This document shows positions 50,912 through 61,400 of a stretch of 64,000 nt of DNA, one piece after another. The position numbers and the translations under genes were made by a program. Source of the stretch: an uncultured Lachnospiraceae bacterium (GTDB lineage Bacteria; Bacillota; Clostridia; Lachnospirales; Lachnospiraceae); NCBI GenBank assembly GCA_949948735.1, contig CATLGV010000002.1:1-64000 (forward strand). The letters are read 5' to 3'. Under the pieces are notes generated by a model. It made no database searches. It was not told the origin of the DNA and worked only from the letters and a program-made list of their open reading frames with translations. Numbering within the stretch: the first letter of the stretch is position 1; each line of letters opens with the position of its first letter.

Positions 50912-52099
50912 ATGGAAAATTTAAGGAAAACACTGCAAAATTATATAGACAATAACGAGCTGATTCTGAGCGTTACGGCGAGTAATCCGCGGGACAGGGA
51001 GCGGGTCTTAAAGCTCCGCATCCGGCCGATTCGCGGGAGAGAGGGGCTTCTTTACCAGGCAGAGCGTTTCGTCGGTACAAAGGCGTTCCACACAAATCTG
51101 CGTCCGGGGGAGCTGCCGGCCTATCTCGTGAGGGCTGCGGGAGAGGATTTTAAGCAGCTTGAAATCGAGACGCAGAAGCACAAAACAATTGTATTAATCA
51201 GTAAAAAGGGGAAGGTTACCGTGAAGGAAAGACAGACCGATTCCCAGACTGTCGGCGGCGTTTTGGAGCATAACAGAACAAAGCAGTATATTCTGCCGCA
51301 GGATACGCCGGTCCCTTTCCTGGTGGAGCTTGGCGTGCAGACGCCGGCGGGGAAGATAGTCGGGGCCCGGTATGACAAATTCCGGCAGATTAACCGGTAT
51401 CTTGAGTTTGTGCGGGACATTCTGCCAAGCCTGCCCCCAAGGGAGGGGGGCCCCCTGCGTGTCGTTGACTTTGGCTGCGGGAAGTCGTATCTTACCTTTG
51501 CGCTCTACTATTATCTGAAGGAAGTGAACGGGTATGATGTGCGCGTCATAGGGCTGGACCTGAAGAAGGACGTCATAGAAAACTGTCAGGCGCTCGCGGA
51601 TAAATTCGGCTATGACGGGTTAAAATTCCTTGTGGGAGATATTGGATCCTACGACGGCATGAAACAGGCGGATATGGTAGTGACGCTCCATGCCTGCGAT
51701 ACGGCCACGGATTACGCGCTTGCAAAGGCCGTCCAATGGAACGCGCGGGTTATCTTATCGGTGCCCTGCTGTCAGCATGAGCTGAACCGGCAGATAGAAT
51801 GCGGTCAGCTGGAGCCGCTGCTGCGATACGGCATTATCAGGGAGCGGATGGCGGCGCTGATGACGGATGCCATACGGGCAAATCTGCTCGAGGAGCAGGG
51901 GTATGAGACGCAGCTTCTCGAATTTATCGACATGGAGCATACGCCCAAAAACATCCTGATACGCGCGGTAAAACGGACAGGCGCGCAGGAGCATATGCGG
52001 AACCGGCCCCGCGGGCGGGCGGACGCTTATGATCTGAGGCAGCTGGAGGCGTTTCTTCACGCGGAGCCGACCCTGCAGCGGCTGTTGGATAATTTATAA
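50912..52099 (+). CDS. SAM-dependent methyltransferase (Methyltransf_32-like)
   Basis: A 395-residue protein. The ATG at 50912 is chosen because the upstream part of the ORF contains a terminator and promoter. An N-terminal ~160 residues (LRKTLQNYIDNNELILSVTASNPRD) precede a Rossmann methyltransferase with VVDFGCGKSYLTFALYYY, VIGLDLKKDVIENC and the VTLHACDTATDYAL ... SVPCCQHELN segment. This CCQHE motif and arrangement is typical of the family including eukaryotic GSTCD homologues, whose RNA or protein target is unclear. No ribosome binding site is visible before the ATG. Confidence 0.85.
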   Translation: MENLRKTLQNYIDNNELILSVTASNPRDRERVLKLRIRPIRGREGLLYQAERFVGTKAFHTNLRPGELPAYLVRAAGEDFKQLEIETQKHKTIVLISKKGKVTVKERQTDSQTVGGVLEHNRTKQYILPQDTPVPFLVELGVQTPAGKIVGARYDKFRQINRYLEFVRDILPSLPPREGGPLRVVDFGCGKSYLTFALYYYLKEVNGYDVRVIGLDLKKDVIENCQALADKFGYDGLKFLVGDIGSYDGMKQADMVVTLHACDTATDYALAKAVQWNARVILSVPCCQHELNRQIECGQLEPLLRYGIIRERMAALMTDAIRANLLEEQGYETQLLEFIDMEHTPKNILIRAVKRTGAQEHMRNRPRGRADAYDLRQLEAFLHAEPTLQRLLDNL

Positions 52100-52119
52100 C
52101 ACTGGATTTGAGGGAGTTT

Positions 52120-54636
52120 ATGAAAAGAATAATCAGTAAGGCGGTTGTATGCGTCATTGTGTTCTTTTGCTCGCTTTTTATAAGCAGCGGTATTTTTAAT
52201 AACGGCAACGAGGAGACGACCGCAAGCATGGCGGAGGCGTCCCTGCCGCTGGTGCATATCAATACCGGAGGGATTTCATATAATTATCTGCACGGACTCC
52301 GTCAGACGGTTCAGGGAAGCTTTATGCGCGACACGATTACGCCGCTGGGAGAGGGCAGGACGCTGAGCTTTGTCATTGATAAATACGGAAACGATATTTC
52401 GGCAATATCCTTTGAAGTGCGCAGCGTTGACGGCTCCCGTCTGGTGGAAAACACGCAGGTTGGCGATTACCGCGAGAATGATGAACGGATATACGCCACC
52501 GTCACGATCAAGGACTTGATAGAGGAGGGCGTGGAGTACAACTGGATACTGCTGCTGGAAACCGGCGGGGAGACGATACGGTATTATACCCGGATTATCG
52601 AGGATTCCGGGTTTGGCCTTTATGAGAAGCTGACATATGTCCGCAGCTTTCACGAGAAAACCTATGATAAGGAGCTGGCCAGGCAGCTGGCGATGTATCT
52701 GGAGCCAAACACAAGGGGAGATAACACGACCTTAAGCTATGTGGATATTCACAGCAGTCTCAACCAGGTGTCATGGGACACCCTGAACGTGGAAGAGATC
52801 GTGGAGCCGCAGATTGCCGTGCGCGAAATAGAAGCGCAGACGGCCTCTATCCGTATGGATTACCGGGTGCAGACGACGGAAGGAAAGGCAGTCTATCAGT
52901 ACAATATCAGCGAGTTCTTCCGCGTGCGGTATACGCCGGAGCGCATGTATCTTCTGGATTATGAGCGCACCATGAATCAGATATTTGACCCGGATGCGGA
53001 TGTGTACGCAAGCAATAAGATTATGCTGGGGATAAGGTCGCATGAGGTTGACATGATGGAGAGCGACGGCGGATCCAACCTTGCGTTTGTGAATGAGAAT
53101 CAGCTGTTCTGTTATCATGCGGCCGACAAGAAGATGGCCTATCTGTTCAGCTTTTATGACGGGCTGGATCCGCGGACGATTTACAACGAGCATGCAATCA
53201 AAATATTGAGTGTGGACGAGACAGGAAATGTCCGGTTTATTGTCTACGGCTACATGAACCGCGGCAAGCATGAGGGCACCATCGGCATACAGGTGTACGA
53301 GTACAACGGGATGCTCAATACGGTGGAGGAGCTGCTTTACATTCCTTATGATAAGTCGTTTGCCACCTTGAAGGCGGATATGGAACAGCTTTCTTACATT
53401 AACAGGAACGGCGTGCTCTATCTGTATCTGGACGGTTCGATTCTGGCAGTTGATTTGACGGAGAAAAGAAGCAGCGAGATTGCGGATAATCTTCAGCAGG
53501 GAAGCTTTCAGGTGTCCAACAGCGACAAGATGCTGGTATGGCAGAATTCCGCCGATGCGTATGACTGCACGAAGCTGATACTGATGAACCTGAATACCGG
53601 TGATACGGAGGAGATCGAATCCGGGGCGGATGACCGTTTGCTGCCGCTGGGCTTTATTAATGAGGATCTGATTTACGGGGTAGCCCACTATGAGGATATT
53701 TATATGGACTTTACAGGCTCCGTGACCTTCCCGATGTATGTCGTCTATATACAGAATGAGCGCGGGGAGGTCCTTCACCAGTACGAGCGCGAAGGGTTTT
53801 ATGTGACCGGAGCGGAGGTTGCGGACAATCTGATTACCTTATCGCGGCTGGAGAAGAGCGATAACGGCGGCTATGCGGAGGTCGCAAACGACCAGATCGT
53901 AAACCGCGTTGTCGAGGAGCAGGGCTATAACTCGTCCGAGGTGGTGGTTACGCAGACCTATGAAAAGATTGTTCAGCTGGTGCTGAAGAATTCAATAGAA
54001 GTCCGGCAGCTAAAGCATACGCGGCCGTTGGAGGTTCTGTACGAAGGCTCGCGGGAGCTGCCCGTCACCGTCGAAAATCCGGTCAGCCGCTTCTATGTGT
54101 ATGGCAAGGACGGCATTATGGGAACCTTTACCCATGAGGCGGATGCGGTGAATATGGCATATAATGTGCGCGGCGTTGTGACGGATGAGAAGGGCGGCTA
54201 TATCTGGAAGCGGTCGTCAAGGAGCGTGCGCAATCAGATCATGGCAATCAGCGGCCGTGCGAGCAGCGAACAGAGTACGGATCTGGCAGTATGCCTGGAG
54301 ACGATTCTGGAATATGAAGGAATAACCAAAAATGTACAGCCCATGCTGGACCGGGGAAAAACAGCGAAGCAGATTTTGCAGGAAAGCCTGGAGGGTGCAA
54401 GGCTGCTGGAGCTGCGGGGCGTCAGTCTGGACGCGGTGCTGTACTATGTGAATCAGGATATCCCGGTGCTTGCGCTGCTGGAGGAGGGGAACGCGGTGCT
54501 GGTGATCGGCTTCAATGAGCTGAATATTGTGGTGATGAATCCCCGGACCGGCACCATATATAAGATCGGAATGAATGACGCGACAAAGCTGTTTCAGGAC
54601 AATGAGAACTCGTTTCTTACTTATTTAAAACAGTGA
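52120..54636 (+). CDS. Large exported protein with beta-propeller-like middle and C39-like C-terminal domain
   Basis: An 838-residue protein. The ATG at 52120 with GAGGGAG upstream replaces the TTG of the ORF track. An N-terminal hydrophobic helix (KAVVCVIVFFCSLFISSGIF) marks export or anchoring. The middle (about 250-660) repeats short beta-strand patterns such as LAFVNENQLFCYHAADKKMAYLFSF and NGVLYLYLDGSILAVDL, suggesting a beta-propeller. The C-terminal ~130 residues (QSTDLAVCLETILEYEGI ... ALLEEGNAVLVIGFNELNIVVMNPRTG) look like a C39-type papain fold, with a cysteine but without the expected histidine. I do not recognise a named family; probably envelope-associated. Confidence 0.75.
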   Translation: MKRIISKAVVCVIVFFCSLFISSGIFNNGNEETTASMAEASLPLVHINTGGISYNYLHGLRQTVQGSFMRDTITPLGEGRTLSFVIDKYGNDISAISFEVRSVDGSRLVENTQVGDYRENDERIYATVTIKDLIEEGVEYNWILLLETGGETIRYYTRIIEDSGFGLYEKLTYVRSFHEKTYDKELARQLAMYLEPNTRGDNTTLSYVDIHSSLNQVSWDTLNVEEIVEPQIAVREIEAQTASIRMDYRVQTTEGKAVYQYNISEFFRVRYTPERMYLLDYERTMNQIFDPDADVYASNKIMLGIRSHEVDMMESDGGSNLAFVNENQLFCYHAADKKMAYLFSFYDGLDPRTIYNEHAIKILSVDETGNVRFIVYGYMNRGKHEGTIGIQVYEYNGMLNTVEELLYIPYDKSFATLKADMEQLSYINRNGVLYLYLDGSILAVDLTEKRSSEIADNLQQGSFQVSNSDKMLVWQNSADAYDCTKLILMNLNTGDTEEIESGADDRLLPLGFINEDLIYGVAHYEDIYMDFTGSVTFPMYVVYIQNERGEVLHQYEREGFYVTGAEVADNLITLSRLEKSDNGGYAEVANDQIVNRVVEEQGYNSSEVVVTQTYEKIVQLVLKNSIEVRQLKHTRPLEVLYEGSRELPVTVENPVSRFYVYGKDGIMGTFTHEADAVNMAYNVRGVVTDEKGGYIWKRSSRSVRNQIMAISGRASSEQSTDLAVCLETILEYEGITKNVQPMLDRGKTAKQILQESLEGARLLELRGVSLDAVLYYVNQDIPVLALLEEGNAVLVIGFNELNIVVMNPRTGTIYKIGMNDATKLFQDNENSFLTYLKQ

Positions 54637-54688
54637 CAGCCTCTCCGGATACATTTTCTTCCAATTATGGAATCGGCGCACAATATTG

Positions 54689-54717
54689 TTGAAATTTTCC
54701 TGAGGGGATTGTATAAT
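54689..54717 (+). promoter_or_regulatory. Promoter of the DUF5722 gene pair
   Basis: TTGAAA (54689-54694) and TATAAT (54712-54717), spacer 17 bp, 50 bp before the first start codon. Confidence 0.7.
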
Positions 54718-54767
54718 GGAGGCAGTCACTTTATTTACAGGAACAGAATTCTTTATGGAGGTAACGG

Positions 54768-56375
54768 ATGAAGAAGAAACTGACACTATGGGCGGTGCTG
54801 TGCCTGACAGTTGTATGTCTGATGCAGATGACAGCCGCCGCCGCAGGAACCGTAACTATCAACCAATGTGTCATCAGCGGGGCCAATCAGATAACGGTCG
54901 TTGCAACGGCGCCGGCGGCAGTACCGAGTGATGACAACAACTATTACTTATTTGAATTAAAGCCTTATCAGAACGCAATCGGCAGCAGACAGGACTTTTG
55001 CGCTACAGCGGTAAAGGCCGGAACGCTTACATTCGTTACCACGCTGGATCAGGGAACGGCAGCTTCCAAGATTTATTCGAGATTTGTTGTGGCAGTAAAG
55101 ACCGGCAGCACGTTTACGCCGGTGAGCCAGGAGTTTTATATCACAAATCCCGAAGCGGTTGCGACTCATACGGCGGTCAACCCCGTAATGACCTCAATCA
55201 AGGGCATTACGGCAGATAACGCGGCGATTTTGGCCCTTTCCGATTTAGGGGTGCAGCATGCAAGCTATGAGCTGGCGATTAACCGGTTTTTTGAGCCGGG
55301 CGCGGGGATTCCCTATACATATAACGGCAAGACCTACAGCTTTAACCAGTCGGTGGTAGCCGAGTACGATATGGTAATGTCGCTTTTGGCAATGCAGAAT
55401 GTAGAGATTACAATGAATATTGTCAATTTTTACAATGATGCGACCATTATGACAATAAAGCCGTCCGGACGTGTGAAGGGCTACCGGCATTACGCGTTTA
55501 ATACGGACGAGCAGCTGGGGGCGGAGTCGATTGCGGCGCTGATGTCCTTTTTGACAGTCCGCTACAGCAATCCGGCAACAGGCCTGATTTCCAACTGGAT
55601 CATCGGAAACGAGGTCAACAATAACAACCCGTGGTATTTTGCGGGCAATTATAACGTAGACGGCTTTACGCTGGAGTATGAGAAGGCATTCCGCATGTGC
55701 TACAATGCCATTAAGAGCGAGAACGCGAACGCGCGGGTCCTGACCTGTATCGATCAGAGATGGATGTGGGAGGACGGTACCGCGAATCAATACGGCGCAA
55801 GGAGATTTATCGATGCGTTTACGATTGATGTCGCATCCCACGGAAACATAGACTGGGGCGTTGCATGGCATCCGCATCCGGTTCCGCTGACAGCGGCGAA
55901 GTTCTGGAATATGCCTGCAAACTACAAGGCCCTGCATCTGATTGACCATACACCCAATACAAAGATGATCAATCCCCAGAATATGGAAGTGTTTACCAAT
56001 TATATGACGCAGCCCGCTTACCTTGCGCCGAACGGTCAGGTGCGGTATATCTGCATATCCGAGATTTTGTTTAACTCACAGACCTCCAACGAGGCGACAC
56101 AGGCAGCTTCGTTTGCATATGCATATAAGCTTGCGGAGAAGAATCCGCATATCAAGAGCTTTATCGTTCACAGGACCGTAGATAATATTTACGAGAAGAA
56201 CGCGGACGGTATTGCCTGTGGTCTCTATAATTGTGACGCCAATGGCTGGGCTACGACGCCCAAGCAGATTTATGACGTGTTTAAGTATATCGACACGCCG
56301 CAGTCTGCCGCATATACGCAGTTTGCACTGCCGATTATCGGCGCGTCAAGCTGGTCGGCGCTGGGCTGTAATTAA
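54768..56375 (+). CDS. Secreted DUF5722-type glycoside hydrolase-like protein, copy 1
   Basis: A 535-residue exported protein with a signal peptide (KKKLTLWAVLCLTVVCLMQMTAAAAG). Residues ~25-125 are an N-terminal beta domain, and ~150-520 look like a TIM barrel. Two glutamates fit a clan GH-A active site: NWIIGNEVNNNNPW (E282) at a strand 4-like position and YICISEILF (E432), 150 residues apart. WHPHPVPL lies between them. The family is annotated DUF5722 from memory; the substrate is unknown. A second copy lies downstream. The start has TGGAGG upstream. Confidence 0.8.
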   Translation: MKKKLTLWAVLCLTVVCLMQMTAAAAGTVTINQCVISGANQITVVATAPAAVPSDDNNYYLFELKPYQNAIGSRQDFCATAVKAGTLTFVTTLDQGTAASKIYSRFVVAVKTGSTFTPVSQEFYITNPEAVATHTAVNPVMTSIKGITADNAAILALSDLGVQHASYELAINRFFEPGAGIPYTYNGKTYSFNQSVVAEYDMVMSLLAMQNVEITMNIVNFYNDATIMTIKPSGRVKGYRHYAFNTDEQLGAESIAALMSFLTVRYSNPATGLISNWIIGNEVNNNNPWYFAGNYNVDGFTLEYEKAFRMCYNAIKSENANARVLTCIDQRWMWEDGTANQYGARRFIDAFTIDVASHGNIDWGVAWHPHPVPLTAAKFWNMPANYKALHLIDHTPNTKMINPQNMEVFTNYMTQPAYLAPNGQVRYICISEILFNSQTSNEATQAASFAYAYKLAEKNPHIKSFIVHRTVDNIYEKNADGIACGLYNCDANGWATTPKQIYDVFKYIDTPQSAAYTQFALPIIGASSWSALGCN

Positions 56376-56498
56376 TTAAGGAGACTCCGGGGAGGGCCCG
56401 GCAAAAGAAGGCTTTTGCACAGATACAGGACGGAAACAGACAATAAAGAAAAGATGGAGCCTGATTAGACAGTATCCAAAGAGGAAGGGAGAAACAAG
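56376..56498 (+). other. Spacer between the DUF5722 copies
   Basis: About 120 bp without a clear terminator or promoter. A GGGCCC palindrome near 56393 is GC-rich but has no T-run. Read-through transcription of the two genes is therefore likely. Confidence 0.4.
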
Positions 56499-58079
56499 AT
56501 GAAGAAAAGATGGGGCGTGGGATTTGTCCTGGTACTGCTTCTGACTCTAATGATGCAGGTCAGTGTATTCGCCGCCGGAGAAAAGGTGACGATTAACAAC
56601 TGTACCATAGCGGGAAAAGACGTCGTGGTAATATCAGTAGGCAATGTGCCCACAGGAGACGGGCTGTATTACTTATTTGAGTTAAAGCCGTACGAGGCTG
56701 GCATTGGCGCGCGGATGGACTACTGCGCAACGGCGCCGGCAGCGGAGGTAGCGACTTTTACAACGCCGTTGAACTTTAATTCCGCAAACTCAAAGCTGTA
56801 TTCAAGGTTTGTAGTCGCGACGCTGCAGGGCGGCGCGTTCGTACCGGTCAGCAACGAGATGTATATTACCAATCCGGAGGCTGTTGCGGCAAAGGCAACC
56901 GGCTATCCGCTTCGTTCCAAGAAGGGACTTACGGCTGACTGGAGATATACGGAACAGCTTACGGCGCTTGGCACGGGATATGCCGCATATGAGCTTGACA
57001 TCAGCAGATTTTATATGGGCGGCGGTGTAAACTACCAGTATAACGGCAAGAACTACAGCTTTAACTCCGGCGTTGTGGCAGAATATGACGCGGTTGTCAG
57101 ATTGCTCAGCAATTCGGGCTGTAATGTCGTGATGGTTATCAAGAACAGCTTTAACCCGGCGACGGCAGATTTGATTCTCCCGACTGGACGGGTGCCCGGA
57201 ATGAACTGCTATGCGTTTAATGTGGCAGAGCAGGGCGGAACGGAGAAGATCGAAGCGCTGTTATCCTTCCTTGCAAACCGTTATTCCGGCGGGGACAAGG
57301 GAACCATCCACAACTGGATTATCGGCAACGAGATTAACAACAACCAGCCGTGGCATTATGCCGGAAACATGGGTGTTGACCAGTTCTCCGTACAGTACGC
57401 GAAGGAGTTCCGCGTATGCTACAATGCGATTAAGAGCCAGAACGCAGGCGCGCGCGTATTTTTGAACATTGACCAGAGATGGACGCATACGGACAGCAAT
57501 GCGCTGGCATACAGAGGAAGAGACGTTCTCGACAAGTTTGCGGCGGAGATTACCGCAAGCGGCAATATCGACTGGGGTCTTTCCTTCCACCCGCATCCAG
57601 TTCCGCTGTTTAACGCGGCATTCTGGAATATGCCGCCCGCATATGCAGGACTGAAGCTGATTGACCATACAGACAATTCCAAGATGGTTAATCCGTCCAA
57701 CGTAGACGTCGTCACCAACCATATGATGCAGCCGCAGCTGCTTTCGCCCAGCGGCAATATCCGTCATATCATTATTTCAGAGATGGGCTTTACCTCTGCA
57801 AATGCGCAGATAGCGACGAACGAGCAGATACAGGCGGCGGCAATGGTATACGCATATAAGCTCGCGGCACAGAACCCGTGCATCGAGGGCGTTATTATTC
57901 ATCGTGAGATTGACAACGCGACAGAGGCGGCAGCCGACGGCATGGCAGTCGGCATTATGACGGCGGCGGGCGTGCCCAAGCCGGCGTATGAGGCATTCCG
58001 CCTGATGGACGTAGGCAATACAGATTACCTGCTTCCGATTCTGGGTGCGTCAAGCTGGGCAGAGCTGGGCTGTCAATAA
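56499..58079 (+). CDS. Secreted DUF5722-type glycoside hydrolase-like protein, copy 2
   Basis: A 526-residue paralogue of the preceding gene, similar along its whole length, including signal peptide (FVLVLLLTLMMQVSVFAAG), N-terminal beta domain, the candidate acid/base NWIIGNEINNNQPW (E278) and nucleophile HIIISEMGF (E428), again 150 residues apart, and FHPHPVPLF between. Both end in IIGASSW or ILGASSWAELGC. Divergence between the copies is considerable, so they probably have different substrates or roles rather than being a recent duplication. AGGAAGGGAG upstream. Confidence 0.8.
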   Translation: MKKRWGVGFVLVLLLTLMMQVSVFAAGEKVTINNCTIAGKDVVVISVGNVPTGDGLYYLFELKPYEAGIGARMDYCATAPAAEVATFTTPLNFNSANSKLYSRFVVATLQGGAFVPVSNEMYITNPEAVAAKATGYPLRSKKGLTADWRYTEQLTALGTGYAAYELDISRFYMGGGVNYQYNGKNYSFNSGVVAEYDAVVRLLSNSGCNVVMVIKNSFNPATADLILPTGRVPGMNCYAFNVAEQGGTEKIEALLSFLANRYSGGDKGTIHNWIIGNEINNNQPWHYAGNMGVDQFSVQYAKEFRVCYNAIKSQNAGARVFLNIDQRWTHTDSNALAYRGRDVLDKFAAEITASGNIDWGLSFHPHPVPLFNAAFWNMPPAYAGLKLIDHTDNSKMVNPSNVDVVTNHMMQPQLLSPSGNIRHIIISEMGFTSANAQIATNEQIQAAAMVYAYKLAAQNPCIEGVIIHREIDNATEAAADGMAVGIMTAAGVPKPAYEAFRLMDVGNTDYLLPILGASSWAELGCQ

Positions 58080-58083
58080 GCTC

Positions 58084-58113
58084 TTGACAAGTGAATATTT
58101 GTATGCTTATAAT
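58084..58113 (+). promoter_or_regulatory. Promoter of T-box-ileS
   Basis: TTGACA (58084-58089) and TATAAT (58108-58113), spacer 18 bp. Confidence 0.85.
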
Positions 58114-58124
58114 ACCGTTATAAT

Positions 58125-58410
58125 AAGAGAAGAAAGACTATGACGGAGAGAGTACATGATCAGGGAAAGTCACAGAGAGCCGGAGCAGGTGGGAGCCGGT
58201 ACGAGTATCCGATGATGGAAAATCACTCCTGAGTTGCAGGCTGAACTGTCCGCACCTGGCGGCGGCATAGTAGGAGCTGACGTTTTTTCTACGTTACAGG
58301 AAGCAGATATGAATTTCGCCGCAGGCGCGCCGGAAGGAGTATATTGTAATTAGGTGGTAAAACGATAAAAGGCCCTCGTCCTATTTACAGGACGGGGGCT
58401 TTATCTATTT
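58125..58410 (+). promoter_or_regulatory. T-box riboswitch (tRNA-Ile) controlling ileS
   Basis: A leader of nearly 300 nt. Stem I includes CAGAGAG and GGTGGGAG with GAGT-ATC-CG on its 3' side, so the specifier is ATC (58207-58209), an isoleucine codon. The T-box core TTAGGTGGTAAAACG (58350-58364) precedes a strong terminator with arms AAAGGCCCTCGTCCT/AGGACGGGGGCTTT (58367-58403). Uncharged tRNA-Ile should relieve termination. Confidence 0.92.
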
Positions 58411-58432
58411 TGTCATAATCAGGAGGAATGGT

Positions 58433-61400
58433 ATGTATCAGAAGGTATCGACGGACATGAATTTTGTCGACAGAGAAAAGGATGTTGAGAAATTTTGGCG
58501 TGAGCATGACATTTTCAGGAAAAGCATGGAGAGCCGTAAGGAGGGAGAGACCTATACCTTTTACGACGGGCCGCCGACGGCAAACGGAAAGCCCCACATC
58601 GGCCATGTGCTGACGCGCGTGATCAAGGACATGATACCGCGTTACCGCACAATGAAGGGGTATATGGTTCCGCGTAAGGCAGGCTGGGATACCCATGGGC
58701 TTCCGGTAGAGCTGGAGGTAGAAAAGCTCCTTGGACTCAACGGCAAGGATCAGATTGAGGCTTACGGCATGGAGCCGTTTATCAAAAAGTGCAAGGAATC
58801 CGTGTGGAAGTATAAAGGGATGTGGGAGGATTTCTCCGGCACGGTCGGATTCTGGGCGGATATGGAGGATCCGTATGTCACCTACGACGATAATTTTATC
58901 GAGTCGGAGTGGTGGGCGCTCAGGCAGATATGGGATAAGAAGCTGTTGTATAAGGGCTTTAAGATCGTTCCGTACTGTCCGCGCTGCGGCACGCCGCTCT
59001 CCTCGCAGGAGGTGGCGCAGGGCTATAAGACGGTAAAGGAGCGTTCCGCGGTGGTACGGTTCCGCGTTGTCGGGGAGGATGCGTACTTTCTGGCGTGGAC
59101 GACGACGCCATGGACGCTGCCGTCGAATGTGGCGCTCTGCGTGAATCCCGAGGAGACCTATTGTAAGGTAAAGGCGGCGGACGGATATACCTATTATATG
59201 GCGCAGGCGCTTCTGGATAAGGTGCTCGGAAAGCTTGCAGGCGAGGAGGGCACCGCGGCCTATGAGGTACTTGAGACCTATAAGGGTACGGATTTGGAGC
59301 GCAAGGCCTACGAGCCGCTGTTTGATTTTGCGGCGGGCATCATCGAGAAGCAGCATAAGCAGGCGCATTATATCACATGTGACACATATGTCACAATGAC
59401 GGACGGTACCGGTATCGTGCATATCGCGCCGGCGTTCGGCGAGGACGACGCCGCAGTCGGCAGGAAATATGACCTTCCGTTTGTACAGCTGGTAAACGGG
59501 AAGGGCGAGCTGACAGAGGAGACCTCCTATGCGGGCGTTTTTGTGAAGAAGGCGGATCCGATGATTCTAAAGGATCTGGAGGAAAAGGGACTGCTGTTTG
59601 ACGCGCCGAAGTTTGAGCATGACTATCCGCACTGCTGGCGCTGCGATACGCCGCTGATTTACTATGCGCGCGAGTCGTGGTTTATCAAGATGACGGCGGT
59701 AAAAGAGGATCTGGTGCGCAACAATAATACGGTAAACTGGATACCGGAATCGATTGGCAAGGGCCGGTTTGGCGACTGGCTGGAGAATATTCAGGACTGG
59801 GGAATCTCCAGAAACCGCTACTGGGGTACGCCGCTTCCCGTATGGGAGTGTGCGTGCGGGCATCAGGAGTGCATCGGCAGCAGAGCGGAGCTTGCGGACA
59901 GGAGCGGGAATGCGGATGCGGCCAGGGTCGAGCTGCACAGGCCGTATATCGATGAAGTGACGCTGCCCTGCCCGGAATGCGGCGGACAGATGCGCCGGGT
60001 TCCGGAGGTTATCGACTGCTGGTTTGATTCGGGCGCGATGCCGTTTGCGCAGCATCACTATCCGTTTGAGAACCGGGAGCTGTTTGAACAGCAGTTCCCC
60101 GCGCAGTTTATCTCGGAGGCGGTGGATCAGACAAGAGGCTGGTTCTACTCCCTGATGGCGGAGTCGACCCTTCTGTTTAACAGGGCGCCGTATGAGAATG
60201 TTATTGTGCTGGGGCATGTGCAGGATGAGAACGGTCAGAAGATGAGCAAGTCGAAGGGAAATGCCGTAGACCCGTTTGAGGCGCTGGAAACGTATGGCGC
60301 GGATGCGATTCGCTGGTATTTCTATGTGAACTCGGCGCCGTGGCTTCCCAACCGCTTCCACGGGAAGGCGGTGCAGGAGGGGCAGCGCAAGTTTATGGGA
60401 ACACTCTGGAATACGTATGCGTTCTTTGTACTGTACGCGAATATCGACGGCTTTGACGCGACAAAATACACGCTGGAATACGAGAAGCTGCCGGTTATGG
60501 ATAAGTGGCTGCTGTCAAAGCTCAACTCCGTAGTGGGAGCGGTGGACAGCGATTTGGAGCATTACCGGATTCCCGAGGCGGCGCGGGCACTGCAGGAGTT
60601 TGTGGACGAGATGAGCAACTGGTACGTGAGGCGCAGCCGTGAGCGGTTCTGGGCGAAGGGCATGGAGCAGGATAAGATTAACGCATACATGACGCTTTAT
60701 ACGGCGCTTGTCACGATTGCCAAGGCGGCGGCGCCGATGATACCGTTTATGACGGAGGACATCTACCGCAATCTTGTGTGCAGTCTGGATTCCGCCGCTC
60801 CGGAGAGCGTGCATCTGTGCGATTTCCCTTCCGTGGACGAAGCGCGCATCGACAGGCAGCTCGAGGCGGATATGGAAGCGGTGTTAAAGGCGGTCGTAAT
60901 GGGGCGTGCATGCAGGAATACCGCCAACATCAAGAACCGCCAGCCGATTGGCACGATGTTTATCAAGGCGCCGTTTACGCTGAGCGCCTTCTATCAGGAG
61001 ATTATCGAGGAGGAGCTGAATGTGAAGAAGGTGGTGTTTACCGAGGATGTGCGGGATTTCACAACCTACACCTTCAAACCCCAGCTGCGAACGGTAGGTC
61101 CCAAATACGGCAAACAGCTTGGCGGTATCCAGAAGCAGCTTGCGTCCGTTGACGGCAACGCGGCGATGGATGAGCTGAAATCAAAGGGGGCTCTGGCCTT
61201 TGATGTGGACGGCGTGCGGGTAGCGCTTTCCGAGGAGGATCTGCTGATCGACGTATCCCAGAAGGAGGGGTATGTCACGGAGGCGGACAATACGGTGACG
61301 GTGGTGCTCGACACCAATCTGACGCCCGCGCTTGTCGAGGAGGGCTTTGTGTATGAGCTTATCAGCAAAATACAGACAATGCGCAAGGATTCCGGCTTCG

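Noticed and set aside
58385-59422. 345-residue minus-strand ORF opposite ileS
   Set aside because: Lies across the T-box terminator and ileS start; antisense shadow.
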